Of a stretch of 64,000 nucleotides of DNA, positions 18,701 through 26,095 are shown piece after piece. Position 1 is the stretch's first letter. Each line of letters starts with the position of its first letter. The DNA is from Bacteroidia bacterium (GTDB lineage: Bacteria > Bacteroidota > Bacteroidia > Bacteroidales > Azobacteroidaceae), in NCBI GenBank assembly GCA_025996865.1, contig BNTV01000006.1:18261-82260 (forward strand), given 5' to 3'. The notes under the pieces are model-generated. The model did no database searches and was not told the origin of the DNA. It worked only from the letters and a program-made list of their open reading frames with translations. The position numbers and the translations under genes were made by a program.

Positions 18701-19219
18701 GCGCCTTTGTTCCAAATGGGCGGTATTTGTACCGGTCAGTATCAGCGCAAAAAAGTCTATGAGAAACCGCATGTGTATTCATGGGTGACCAACAATTACT
18801 GGACTACTAATTTTCGCGCCTCTCAGGAAGGGGAACTTCGTTGGAGTTATTACCTCACATCCACCGATGATGTATCAAACAGCAAGGCCTATCGTTTCGG
18901 ATGGGGTTCTCGCGTGCCGATTTACGCACGGGTAACACCGGAAGGGAAACCGAATGAACTTCCGCTTGCTTATTCGTCTTTCCGGTTCAACAACGACAAT
19001 TTTTTGATGACATCCATTACTCCATCTATCAGCAACGGATATGTTTTGCTTAATGTAAGAGAATTGGACGGCAAACAGACAAAAATGCAACTATTGGACA
19101 ACAACAATAAAGCGCTGAATTTTTCTATTGTTAATCTGATAGAAGAGCCGATTGAAGAAAACTTGAAAGAAATTGATTTCCTTCCTTTTGGCAATAAATT
19201 CATTAAAATCAAATTATAA
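15785..19219 (+). CDS. GH38 alpha-mannosidase with N-terminal carbohydrate-binding-like module
   Basis: A 1144-residue exported enzyme. Signal peptide 1-21; residues about 23-190 are a beta-sandwich resembling domain III of rhamnogalacturonan lyases (FALGPFAYEKY; DFPFVLPGTHDNW; GSWLVFDNISL). The GH38 catalytic domain starts near residue 300 with QHTHTDIGYT (metal ligands His and Asp); VQNDVNGIAW near 418 carries the likely nucleophile Asp. Later parts are helical and beta-sandwich domains normal for GH38. It should hydrolyse alpha-mannosidic bonds, probably in the periplasm. Start 15785 (MKKNILLFFFL) gives a normal signal peptide; an upstream in-frame start at 15767 would spoil it. The same N-terminal module is on the GH92 protein at 26096. 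Confidence 0.88.
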   Translation: MKKNILLFFFLSAGISGLFSQNILFWQIGQNDKSAGEFALGPFAYEKYQVRFGKSPVVYEIGKHKPRTDFPFVLPGTHDNWAGNISGQIAIRFGIKDIPASCPARLELNFVEVHPSSPTLTILINGYRAEVKTPAGNNQNYFDNRIANPAVLRSVIDIPGNVLKKGNNLITIQSKNGSWLVFDNISLTAGSKLELSKPTAGIDMLASEVKQGLIYGKNGKDLLQPVVLQVANWGKPITADVLINGAKSEQVKLNTGINTIEAGIPEVKTETDCSIAFSANSGIITESKVKAFPVKHWTVYLMQHTHTDIGYTKPQTEILAEHIRYIDYAIEYCELTENYPDDAKFRWTCEAAWPVKEYIHNRPKAQIEKFIKYIRNGQIEVAGMFFNMAEIVDENSFKTFFEPIREFKKLGIPVVTAVQNDVNGIAWCLADYLPDLGIKYFTMGENGHRALIPFDRPTLYKWESPSGKYLYSYRSDHYMTGNFWGMDRATDFETIAPNVFSYLDNISEKGYPFDAVGVQYSGYFTDNSPPSMHEAELIREWNKKYATPKLRSALFHEFMDDVTARYGDKVPVIRAAYPDWWTDGFGSAARETAAARKTHSDMITIQGLLSMSVLKGQALPEQTPDKIRHIHENLLFYDEHTYGAAESISDPTCDNSEVQWAEKAAYAWEALKNAQIMYETSIGLLQPYISRGKQPTVTFFNTLNWERSGVVELYIDHEIIPRNKKFKLIDETGKTFDIQSLRSRSEGTYYAIYAENIPPMGYKTFNIVVEKNDNPGLPQTALNNNTIENEYYKIGFDPVTGSIISLYDKQQQLEMVDSDSPWQLGAFVYETLGNNRRQMEQYTLKEYDRKGLNNIRITTGNNGSIYQTVSIQGTSDCCEEGFGVKIEIRLFHHEKRIELNYAVKKSPITEPDGIYVAFPFKLDKAKLYFDVQGGVVCSGENQIEGTASDWNTVQNFVAARNGKSQFIVGSDKAPLFQMGGICTGQYQRKKVYEKPHVYSWVTNNYWTTNFRASQEGELRWSYYLTSTDDVSNSKAYRFGWGSRVPIYARVTPEGKPNELPLAYSSFRFNNDNFLMTSITPSISNGYVLLNVRELDGKQTKMQLLDNNNKALNFSIVNLIEEPIEENLKEIDFLPFGNKFIKIKL

Positions 19220-19254
19220 TGAATGGTGAATCATGAGACAAACATTTCTATAAT

Positions 19255-21603
19255 ATGACAAAACAAATCGTTCCAATTGCAGTACTTACATTTTTTTGCT
19301 TGATAACATCTTGCGAAAAAAAGCCAACCTTGTCGGATTATGTGAATCCGGGTATCGGAACGGCTCATTCGCGCTGGTTTTTCTATACTCCGGCGGCAGT
19401 GCCGTTCGGCATGGCGAAACTCGCTCCTTCTACCGACGCCCATCTGGGAAATCCCGGAGGGTGGCAAGCAGTGGGATACGATGCCAGACATATCTCAATA
19501 GAAGGTTTCGCCAACTTTCACGAGTTCCAGATTGGGGGTGTGGTTATCGCGCCCACAGTCGGAGAATTACAAACCGTTCCCGGAGCATTGGACAACATTC
19601 AGGGTGGTTACCGTTCATCATTCGACAAAAAAGAGGAGTATGCCTGCCCCGGATATTATTCCGTATTACTCAAAGATTACGATGTGAAAGCCGAACTGAC
19701 GGCAACGCAACGGGTAGGTTTTCACAGATATACCTTCCCCGCGTCGGAGCAGGCGAACTTGATATTCGATATTGGCAACCGTCAGGGTGAAAGCGGATAT
19801 GTGAAAGACGCCTCGGTTACCTATACCGAAGACGGACGCATCGAAGGATGGGTAACGACCACTCCGGTCTATGTGAATATATACCAAAAAGGGGCTACCG
19901 TGTCTATGTATTTCAGCGCAGAACTGGATAAGAAACCAACCGCTTTCGGTTCGTTTGTGAAAGATACTGTATATCCCGATTCGAAGACTCAGACAGGCAT
20001 CGGAGCAGGACTTTATTTTCAATTTAACACGACAGAGAAAGAAGCCGTGACGGTGAAAATAGGGCTTTCCTACACCTCAATAGAAAACGCCCGCCTGAAT
20101 ATGGAAACTGAAGCTAAAAATATGAGTTTCGACAAAGCTCATAAAAAAGCCTTGAACACTTGGAACGATTATCTTGGACGCATAAAGGTGGAAGGTGGGG
20201 AATATAACGACCGTGTGAAATTCTATACAGGTTTGTATCATGCACTGCTTGGCCGTGGATTGGCAAGCGATGTAAACGGAGCTTATCCGAAGAATGATGG
20301 CGGAGTGGGACAGATACCACTAAACGAAAAAGGGAAACCGGTTCACAATCATTATAATACGGATGCTATTTGGGGAGCGTTTTGGAATCTTACCCAGTTG
20401 TGGAGCCTCGCCTATCCCGAATATTATTCCGATTGGGTACAGAGTCAACTCCTTGTGTATAAAGACGCGGGATGGCTGGGCGATGGTATTGCCTGCAGTA
20501 AATATGTATCGGGTGTGGGAACAAACTTTACCGGTTTGGCAATTGCCGCCGCGTATAATTGCGGAATACAGGATTTTGATGTGAAAACAGGCTATGAAGC
20601 GGCATTGAAAAACGAGATAGACGGCAAAGACCGCTTGACAGGAGCCGGAAAACTGGATGTGGAACAGTTTGTGAACAGGGGATATTCTCCTTACGCGACC
20701 GATATGTCGATGCGTACCATTCCCGCGGGTTCGGGTTTTGGAGCTTCACATACGATGGAATATTCTTTCAGCAGCTATGCCGTTGCCCAAATGGCGAAGC
20801 ACTTGAATAAAAAGGATGATTATAAACTTTTATCGAAGTTATCGGAAGGATGGAAAACACTCTTTGACCCTGAAACAAAACTGATACGCCCACGCGATGT
20901 AAACGGTGATTTTATCAAAGACTTCGACCCCTTTGCCCCGTGGATTGGCTTTCAGGAAGGAAACGCGATACAATACACCTATTATGTACCTCATCAAATA
21001 GATGAACTGATTGACCTGATTGGAGCAGATGATTTCAATACCCGTCTGGACAGTACATTCCAAATATCGCGAAAAAATATTTTCGGAGGAGGCGAGACGA
21101 TAGACGCATTTTCGGGTTTACACACTTATTACAATCACGGTAATCAGCCTAATCTGCATATCTCATGGCTATTCAATTTCTCGGGAAAACCTTACTTGTC
21201 GCAAAAGTGGGTCAGAGCGATTTGTAATGAGTTTTACGGAGTAGAGGGCATTCATGGCTACGGCTACGGACAGGATGAAGACCAGGGACAGTTGGGCGCG
21301 TGGTATGTGATGGCGGCGACAGGGCTTTTCGATGTGAAGGGCTTGACGGAGGTTAATCCTGCTTTCCAAGTCGGCAGTCCGTTGTTCGACAAGATTACCA
21401 TTAAGCTCAACAAGGATTATTATCCGGGGAAGGAGTTTGTCATTGAAACGCAAAATAACGCGAAGGGCAATATTTACATCCAATCCATTGATGTAAACGG
21501 AAAACCTCACAATACAGTTCAATTACCTTTTTCGGATGTGGTAAAAGGCGGGCGCATGCTGATAAAACTATCGGACGCGCCTAACACGGGACTGACTAAA
21601 TAA
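19255..21603 (+). CDS. GH92 exo-alpha-mannosidase, lipoprotein
   Basis: A 782-residue GH92 enzyme with a lipobox (LITSCEKK, Cys20). It begins with the N-terminal GH92 sequence DYVNPGIGTAHSRWFFYTPA and carries the catalytic signatures: EGNAIQYTYYVPHQ near residue 566 (general acid Glu) and QDEDQGQLGAW near 671 (Asp pair that activates water). GH92 enzymes are calcium-dependent inverting alpha-mannosidases that trim high-mannose N-glycans or yeast mannan from the non-reducing end. Linkage preference cannot be read from sequence alone. Confidence 0.92.
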   Translation: MTKQIVPIAVLTFFCLITSCEKKPTLSDYVNPGIGTAHSRWFFYTPAAVPFGMAKLAPSTDAHLGNPGGWQAVGYDARHISIEGFANFHEFQIGGVVIAPTVGELQTVPGALDNIQGGYRSSFDKKEEYACPGYYSVLLKDYDVKAELTATQRVGFHRYTFPASEQANLIFDIGNRQGESGYVKDASVTYTEDGRIEGWVTTTPVYVNIYQKGATVSMYFSAELDKKPTAFGSFVKDTVYPDSKTQTGIGAGLYFQFNTTEKEAVTVKIGLSYTSIENARLNMETEAKNMSFDKAHKKALNTWNDYLGRIKVEGGEYNDRVKFYTGLYHALLGRGLASDVNGAYPKNDGGVGQIPLNEKGKPVHNHYNTDAIWGAFWNLTQLWSLAYPEYYSDWVQSQLLVYKDAGWLGDGIACSKYVSGVGTNFTGLAIAAAYNCGIQDFDVKTGYEAALKNEIDGKDRLTGAGKLDVEQFVNRGYSPYATDMSMRTIPAGSGFGASHTMEYSFSSYAVAQMAKHLNKKDDYKLLSKLSEGWKTLFDPETKLIRPRDVNGDFIKDFDPFAPWIGFQEGNAIQYTYYVPHQIDELIDLIGADDFNTRLDSTFQISRKNIFGGGETIDAFSGLHTYYNHGNQPNLHISWLFNFSGKPYLSQKWVRAICNEFYGVEGIHGYGYGQDEDQGQLGAWYVMAATGLFDVKGLTEVNPAFQVGSPLFDKITIKLNKDYYPGKEFVIETQNNAKGNIYIQSIDVNGKPHNTVQLPFSDVVKGGRMLIKLSDAPNTGLTK

Positions 21604-21649
21604 CTTCAACTTCCATCTTTTCCAAAGAATACGAAGCTGTAGCGACACA

Positions 21650-22210
21650 CCTCAACCGTATGACTTTAATTGTAAAATGGATGGTACATTCAATAATGAT
21701 AAAATATTCAAAGGAGAATATGGTATCACCCCGTCCGGAGCTTTTGTGCCTCTTCCTGAAGAAAAAATCACAATAAGCGGCACAGTGGAGAAAACCTATG
21801 AAGTAGAACCGCTTCTTCGTGTAGAGTGGGTTGATGAACCGGTTGTAAACGCGGACAGGACGGTAACAGTCAGGGTAAAGGTAACATACGGCACAGACAA
21901 TGCCGCGTATAAAGCGGCTTTGGCGGAAGGTTGGCTGTTTGTGAGTGAAACCGACTATGTAGGCGATTTCAGTTACAGCCCCAATTATTCCGTTAGAACC
22001 GCCCCTGCTCAGATGGGCGTAGGCGCTGCCGAAATTTTAGGAGCGAATGGTACTACCTTTACGATAAGTACCGCGCAGGCTTCAAAGGCGTTCGCCGACT
22101 ATTCGAGGAAGTATTTCTTCAGGGTGGGAGTACGATCTACCATTACTTTTGATGCTACGAACCGTTACAATTATACTGATATAAAGGAACTTACGATTCC
22201 GGCAAAATAA
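21650..22210 (+). pseudogene. DUF3823 (SusE-like) lipoprotein, 5'-truncated
   Basis: Translation from base 21650 gives PQPYDFNCKMDGTFNNDKIF and continues to the stop at 22208-22210 (end DIKELTIPAK). This matches the last three quarters of DUF3823 lipoproteins, which normally start with a signal peptide and lipobox and sit next to SusD. Here the first 50 or so residues, including any export signal, are gone, and the similarity extends upstream of the only ATG (21677). The product, if made, would stay in the cytoplasm. I read it as the survivor of a second SusC/SusD set. A strong terminator follows directly. Confidence 0.75.
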
Positions 22211-22221
22211 AAGTACTAATC

Positions 22222-22289
22222 AGAGAAAGGCTGTCTATAAAAATTTATATGCAATAGCGAATGATGCATTTATAGACAGCCTCTTCTCT
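22222..22289 (+). terminator. Strong hairpin terminator
   Basis: AGGCTGTCTATAAA (22228-22241) pairs perfectly with TTTATAGACAGCCT (22269-22282), and the flanks AGAGAA / TTCTCT extend the stem to 20 bp with one bulge. It begins 12 bases after the DUF3823 stop and separates it from the GxGYxYP gene. Confidence 0.7.
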
Positions 22290-22304
22290 TAAAAAAATTG
22301 AAAA

Positions 22305-24011
22305 ATGCTTGGTATAAAATACTTTTTACTATTGACTCTTATCTCTCTGTCTCCATTTCTTTTAGCAGGGAATGCAGCAGAAAAGGAGGAAAATGGGAAT
22401 GTAAATTACATTCCCAAAACGCCGGGTATTGCACAGGATATTGATGCTTTTAATGTGGAAACTACCACTAACTCTAAGCGTTTGGCTGTCCTTTCTTTAC
22501 AAGGATTGGCAAACAGAAATGGTGCAACAATCTATACGTATGTCAATCAGGATAAATGGGCGCTGGAACTCTATCAGTCTTTGGGTTATATCAATAATGT
22601 AACGGTTTATACAAGTTTTGAGGATTTGTTGGAAAAATACAAAGATATTCCCCAAGGAGCGGTTGTGTATGACCCCATGAAAAAATTTACGGTTAATATT
22701 GCTACCAATGTGGCTGGAGTAGAAGGCCGGATTATTTTAAGTCCGGATATGGTGGCCGGTTTTAAACAAATCACCGGAAATAATGATATAAAAGATTTAA
22801 GAGATTATAACTTTCCGTCTCAATTAGAAGCATTTAAATGGTATAAAGAAAACATATTCCCATTACAAAACCATCACATACTATCAGTTGCCAAAGACTT
22901 GCTCCTGATGTATGATGTTTATCGCGATTATCTGGTCGAGTTCAAAATTCCGGTTTTTTGGCTGCCGGGCGCGAGTGATAACGATTACGACAGCGATTAT
23001 GAAAAAGAGATTATTAAGTTATTTGAAGAAACACCGCCCAATATTCCCGTACTGGGATTTTGGGCTGGCGTAGAAAATGGGAAAGATATAGGATATACCG
23101 AAATGGAAGGCGTAACTTTAGCTGGTTATTATGGAAAATTTACATTGGTAAATACTTGGGTCGGAAATTACAGTTTTCATACAGGAATGCCCGGAAGACC
23201 CGAATATAAACAGGTAAAACCCCGGGGAAAGACGTTTAGAGAATATGACCCCAACAAAAAATATGTCGCCCTAATCATGAATGAAAGCGGTGATGCTCCC
23301 TGCTATTTTTTATACACCGGCTTCTTCCCGCGTCAATGGAACGACCCCGACAGAGGGAAAGTAGCTATCAATTACGGCATTACACCTTCACTACGCATGT
23401 TGACGCCCGGATTATTAAATTATATGTACGATACGCAAACAGCCAATGATTTCTTTTTTACTTCTATCTCAGGTAGCGGATATTGTTATCCTTTTGAGGG
23501 ATATTTGGACAAGACGGTATCAAAACATCAAAATAAAATTGATTATTTCACTATGACGGCAAACAATATGGCTATTCTCGATTTTGATATGCTGGGCATA
23601 TACACACATCCTGCTTCAACATGGAAACCGGAGGATAGACTTATTGCCGAAACGTATATGGTTCCCATGAAAGGTCTTCATTCTATTATTTCAGGAATGC
23701 ATCGAGTCGGTTACATTGGCAGAGATGGAAATGAAATTATTGATTCGGTAACAGTACATCACACATTGACTCACTGGTCTCAATACGACTATACATGGAA
23801 CGACCCTTCACAAGATGAAAAAGCGGTTCAATTCATGGAAAATGAAATCAAATCGCATGGATACGGCGGAAATTTTATTCAAGCCATGTTTTACAGTTGG
23901 CATTATGGCCCCCGCCGATTGAATAAATTAAGAAAATTGATGGAACCGCAAGGATACGAGTTTGTAACACTGAATGAATTTGATTACTTGTGTCGCAAAG
24001 CAGAAATATAA
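22305..24011 (+). CDS. GxGYxYP-family exported protein
   Basis: A 568-residue protein with a signal peptide (cleavage near residue 22). It has the family signature SGSGYCYPFEGY near residue 387, and the N-terminal region NSKRLAVLSLQGLANRNGA matches the family start. GxGYxYP proteins occur in Bacteroidota glycan loci and are thought to be carbohydrate-active, but I know of no established reaction. It has its own leader after the terminator at 22222-22289. Confidence 0.8.
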   Translation: MLGIKYFLLLTLISLSPFLLAGNAAEKEENGNVNYIPKTPGIAQDIDAFNVETTTNSKRLAVLSLQGLANRNGATIYTYVNQDKWALELYQSLGYINNVTVYTSFEDLLEKYKDIPQGAVVYDPMKKFTVNIATNVAGVEGRIILSPDMVAGFKQITGNNDIKDLRDYNFPSQLEAFKWYKENIFPLQNHHILSVAKDLLLMYDVYRDYLVEFKIPVFWLPGASDNDYDSDYEKEIIKLFEETPPNIPVLGFWAGVENGKDIGYTEMEGVTLAGYYGKFTLVNTWVGNYSFHTGMPGRPEYKQVKPRGKTFREYDPNKKYVALIMNESGDAPCYFLYTGFFPRQWNDPDRGKVAINYGITPSLRMLTPGLLNYMYDTQTANDFFFTSISGSGYCYPFEGYLDKTVSKHQNKIDYFTMTANNMAILDFDMLGIYTHPASTWKPEDRLIAETYMVPMKGLHSIISGMHRVGYIGRDGNEIIDSVTVHHTLTHWSQYDYTWNDPSQDEKAVQFMENEIKSHGYGGNFIQAMFYSWHYGPRRLNKLRKLMEPQGYEFVTLNEFDYLCRKAEI

Positions 24012-24030
24012 ATGGGTCATGAAAATGGCT

Positions 24031-24048
24031 CATCAACAAGTTCTTTGA
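24031..24048. repeat. Direct repeat left of the AbiE cassette
   Basis: CATCAACAAGTTCTTTGA recurs with one mismatch at 25871-25888, so the pair brackets the AbiEi/AbiEii genes. It may be a target duplication or a recombination repeat. Confidence 0.55.
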
Positions 24049-24195
24049 AATTTTATTTACACGTTTAATTAATTTGGTTATCTTTGGTAAACAGGATGGA
24101 GAGTGATGACCGGAAGCCAATGCGGGAATAAAGCTGTTTATAAACATATATTGAAAATAATTGCATATTGTCTGCGTTTATGTCCGAAAAATGAC

Positions 24196-24203
24196 TATTT
24201 TTG
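24196..24203 (+). promoter_or_regulatory. -7 element of the abiE operon
   Basis: TATTTTTG matches TAnnTTTG and is followed by C; it lies 24 bases before the AbiEi start. No well-spaced -33 element is clear. Confidence 0.45.
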
Positions 24204-24227
24204 CAGTCGAAATGAAAGATTGAATGT

Positions 24228-25049
24228 ATGGATAAGAAAGTTAAAATACGCGAATGGATTCTGGAACTCCCCAAAAGAGGCAGAATCACTTTTCCAACCG
24301 ATGATATTTACCGACAATATCCTTCCTTGAACAAAGCAACTGTTGCAAGTGTGCTCAAGCGGTTGGTTGCCAATGGAAAGATACAGTCTGTTTGGCACGG
24401 TTTTTATGTGGTTGTGCCTGTTGAATATGAGTTGAAAGGCGTTGTTCCGCCTGTCGTTTATATTGACCAACTGATGAATTATCTGCACAAAGATTATTAC
24501 ATTGCGCTGTTAAATGCCGCTTCTTTTTATGGTGCCGCCCACCAGCAACCGCAGGAATTTACCGTTATTACGAGCGGCAAGACTTTGCGTGATAAATTCA
24601 AAAACGGAGTGAAAATCAACTTTGTTTCAAAAAAAGAAATACCATGCGCTTTTATCCAAAAAAATACGACAAAAACAGGTTATGTATCTGTTTCAAGTCC
24701 GGAACTGACGGCTTTGGATTTGTTGTTATATCAAAAGGAAATAGGCGGTTTAAGCCGAGCCGGCACGGTACTTAACGAGTTGGTTGAAGAAATGGATTTT
24801 AACAAAATCACGCCCGATTTTTTGCAACTTTTCCCTGCTACAACTATACAACGCTTTGGCTATCTGTTAGAAGACGTATTGGAACAGGACGACAAGGCTA
24901 AAATATTGTTGGAAAAAGTAAAACAAGCGGGAATAAAATTTAGAAAAACAGGACTCAAACCCGAAATTCAAGTCGGTGAACCGTCTGAATATGAGCAAAA
25001 CGAGATTTGGAAAATAATAATTAACGAAGAAATAGAAATTGATGAGTAA
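24228..25049 (+). CDS. Type IV toxin-antitoxin system AbiEi-family antitoxin
   Basis: A 273-residue protein. The N-terminal winged helix (REWILELPKRGRITFPTDDI; ATVASVLKRLVANGKIQSVW) is of the kind AbiEi uses to repress its own operon. The rest (YIALLNAASFYGAAHQQPQE; SSPELTALDLLLYQ) is the AbiEi antitoxin domain. In type IV systems antitoxin and toxin do not bind each other; the antitoxin counters the toxin effect. It overlaps the toxin gene by 8 bases (ATGAGTAA). Confidence 0.88.
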   Translation: MDKKVKIREWILELPKRGRITFPTDDIYRQYPSLNKATVASVLKRLVANGKIQSVWHGFYVVVPVEYELKGVVPPVVYIDQLMNYLHKDYYIALLNAASFYGAAHQQPQEFTVITSGKTLRDKFKNGVKINFVSKKEIPCAFIQKNTTKTGYVSVSSPELTALDLLLYQKEIGGLSRAGTVLNELVEEMDFNKITPDFLQLFPATTIQRFGYLLEDVLEQDDKAKILLEKVKQAGIKFRKTGLKPEIQVGEPSEYEQNEIWKIIINEEIEIDE

Positions 25050-25860
25050 CAAGATACCCGAATCCGCTATTATCGAATGGCGCGATATTGTGCCTTGGTC
25101 GGAAGATGCACAGGTGGAACAGGATTTAATTATTTGCCGTGCATTGACGGCAATTTATCAAGATGAGTTTTTATCGAAACGATTGGCTTTTCGCGGCGGG
25201 ACGGCTTTGCATAAATTGTACCTGTCTCCCCAAGCCAGGTACAGTGAAGACATTGACGTAGTGCAGATTATTGCAGAGCCGATTAAACCGACCATAGACC
25301 GTTTGTGGGAAGTTTTATCTTTTTTGGGCGAACCTCGCGTGAAACAAAAAAGAAGTAACAATACGTTGATTTTCAGAGTAGATTCTTCTATTCCGCCTTT
25401 TGTTCCCATTAAACTGAAAATTGAGATAAATTGCAGAGAACATTTTCATGTTTATGACTTTGTGACGAAACATTTCAGTGTTTCAAATCAATGGTTTTCA
25501 GGAGAATGTGATATTATTACATACCGTTTGGACGAGTTGGTCGGAACAAAAGTCAGGGCTTTGTACGAGAGGCGAAAAGGGCGCGATTTATTTGATTTGT
25601 ACCGTGCATTGCAGGACGACTGCTTAAATGCGGACAATGTAATGACCTGTTTTCTGAAATATATGGAAAATGAAGATAAACAGCCGTCACATTCGCTCTA
25701 TACAAGCAATATGAATGACAAACTGAATAATGCCGAATTTTTGGGCGATACAAACAACTTGCTGCGCCCTGATACGGTTTATAACCCAATTACGGCTTAT
25801 AAAATTGTGAAAGATAATTTGATTGACAAATTGTTGGATTTACCTGCTCTGCAATCCTAA
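25042..25860 (+). CDS. AbiEii/AbiGii-family nucleotidyltransferase toxin
   Basis: A 272-residue nucleotidyltransferase. The active-site motif reads AFRGGTALHKLYL (GG at residues 52-53) followed by RYSEDIDVV (residues 67-74), the GS/GG...DxD pattern of this fold. AbiEii toxins inactivate tRNAs or otherwise stop translation and cause abortive infection. The ATG at 25042 is chosen over an in-frame TTG three bases earlier. It is translationally coupled to the antitoxin. Confidence 0.88.
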   Translation: MSNKIPESAIIEWRDIVPWSEDAQVEQDLIICRALTAIYQDEFLSKRLAFRGGTALHKLYLSPQARYSEDIDVVQIIAEPIKPTIDRLWEVLSFLGEPRVKQKRSNNTLIFRVDSSIPPFVPIKLKIEINCREHFHVYDFVTKHFSVSNQWFSGECDIITYRLDELVGTKVRALYERRKGRDLFDLYRALQDDCLNADNVMTCFLKYMENEDKQPSHSLYTSNMNDKLNNAEFLGDTNNLLRPDTVYNPITAYKIVKDNLIDKLLDLPALQS

Positions 25861-25870
25861 CTTGTAATTT

Positions 25871-25888
25871 CACCAACAAGTTCTTTGA
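25871..25888. repeat. Direct repeat right of the AbiE cassette
   Basis: CACCAACAAGTTCTTTGA, the partner of 24031-24048. It begins 11 bases after the toxin stop. Confidence 0.55.
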
Positions 25889-25912
25889 CAGATTGTTAAC
25901 AAACTCTTGAAC

Positions 25913-25986
25913 CTTGATTTTAATAAGATTTTTAGAATTTCCACGATTAAAATCTTGAGAATCTTTTTAATCCTGTAAAAATCAAG
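25913..25986. repeat. Inverted repeat downstream of abiE
   Basis: CTTGATTTT (25913-25921) and AAAATCAAG (25978-25986) form a 9-bp AT-rich stem around a 56-base loop. It may be a weak terminator or an old element end. Confidence 0.4.
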
Positions 25987-26007
25987 ATTCAGACAAGAAC
26001 AATTTAA

Positions 26008-26046
26008 GCGTGTAAACAAAAAATAACCGGTTTGCACGCCTTTTTT
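26008..26046 (+). terminator. Rho-independent terminator
   Basis: GCGTGTAAAC pairs with GTTTGCACGC (one G-U pair, 12-base loop) and is followed by CTTTTTT. It ends transcription from the AbiE side before the second GH92 gene. Confidence 0.75.
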
Positions 26047-26095
26047 GCATGTATGACCGCTGTAATTAATAATTTAAATTTTAAAAAATATAGTT

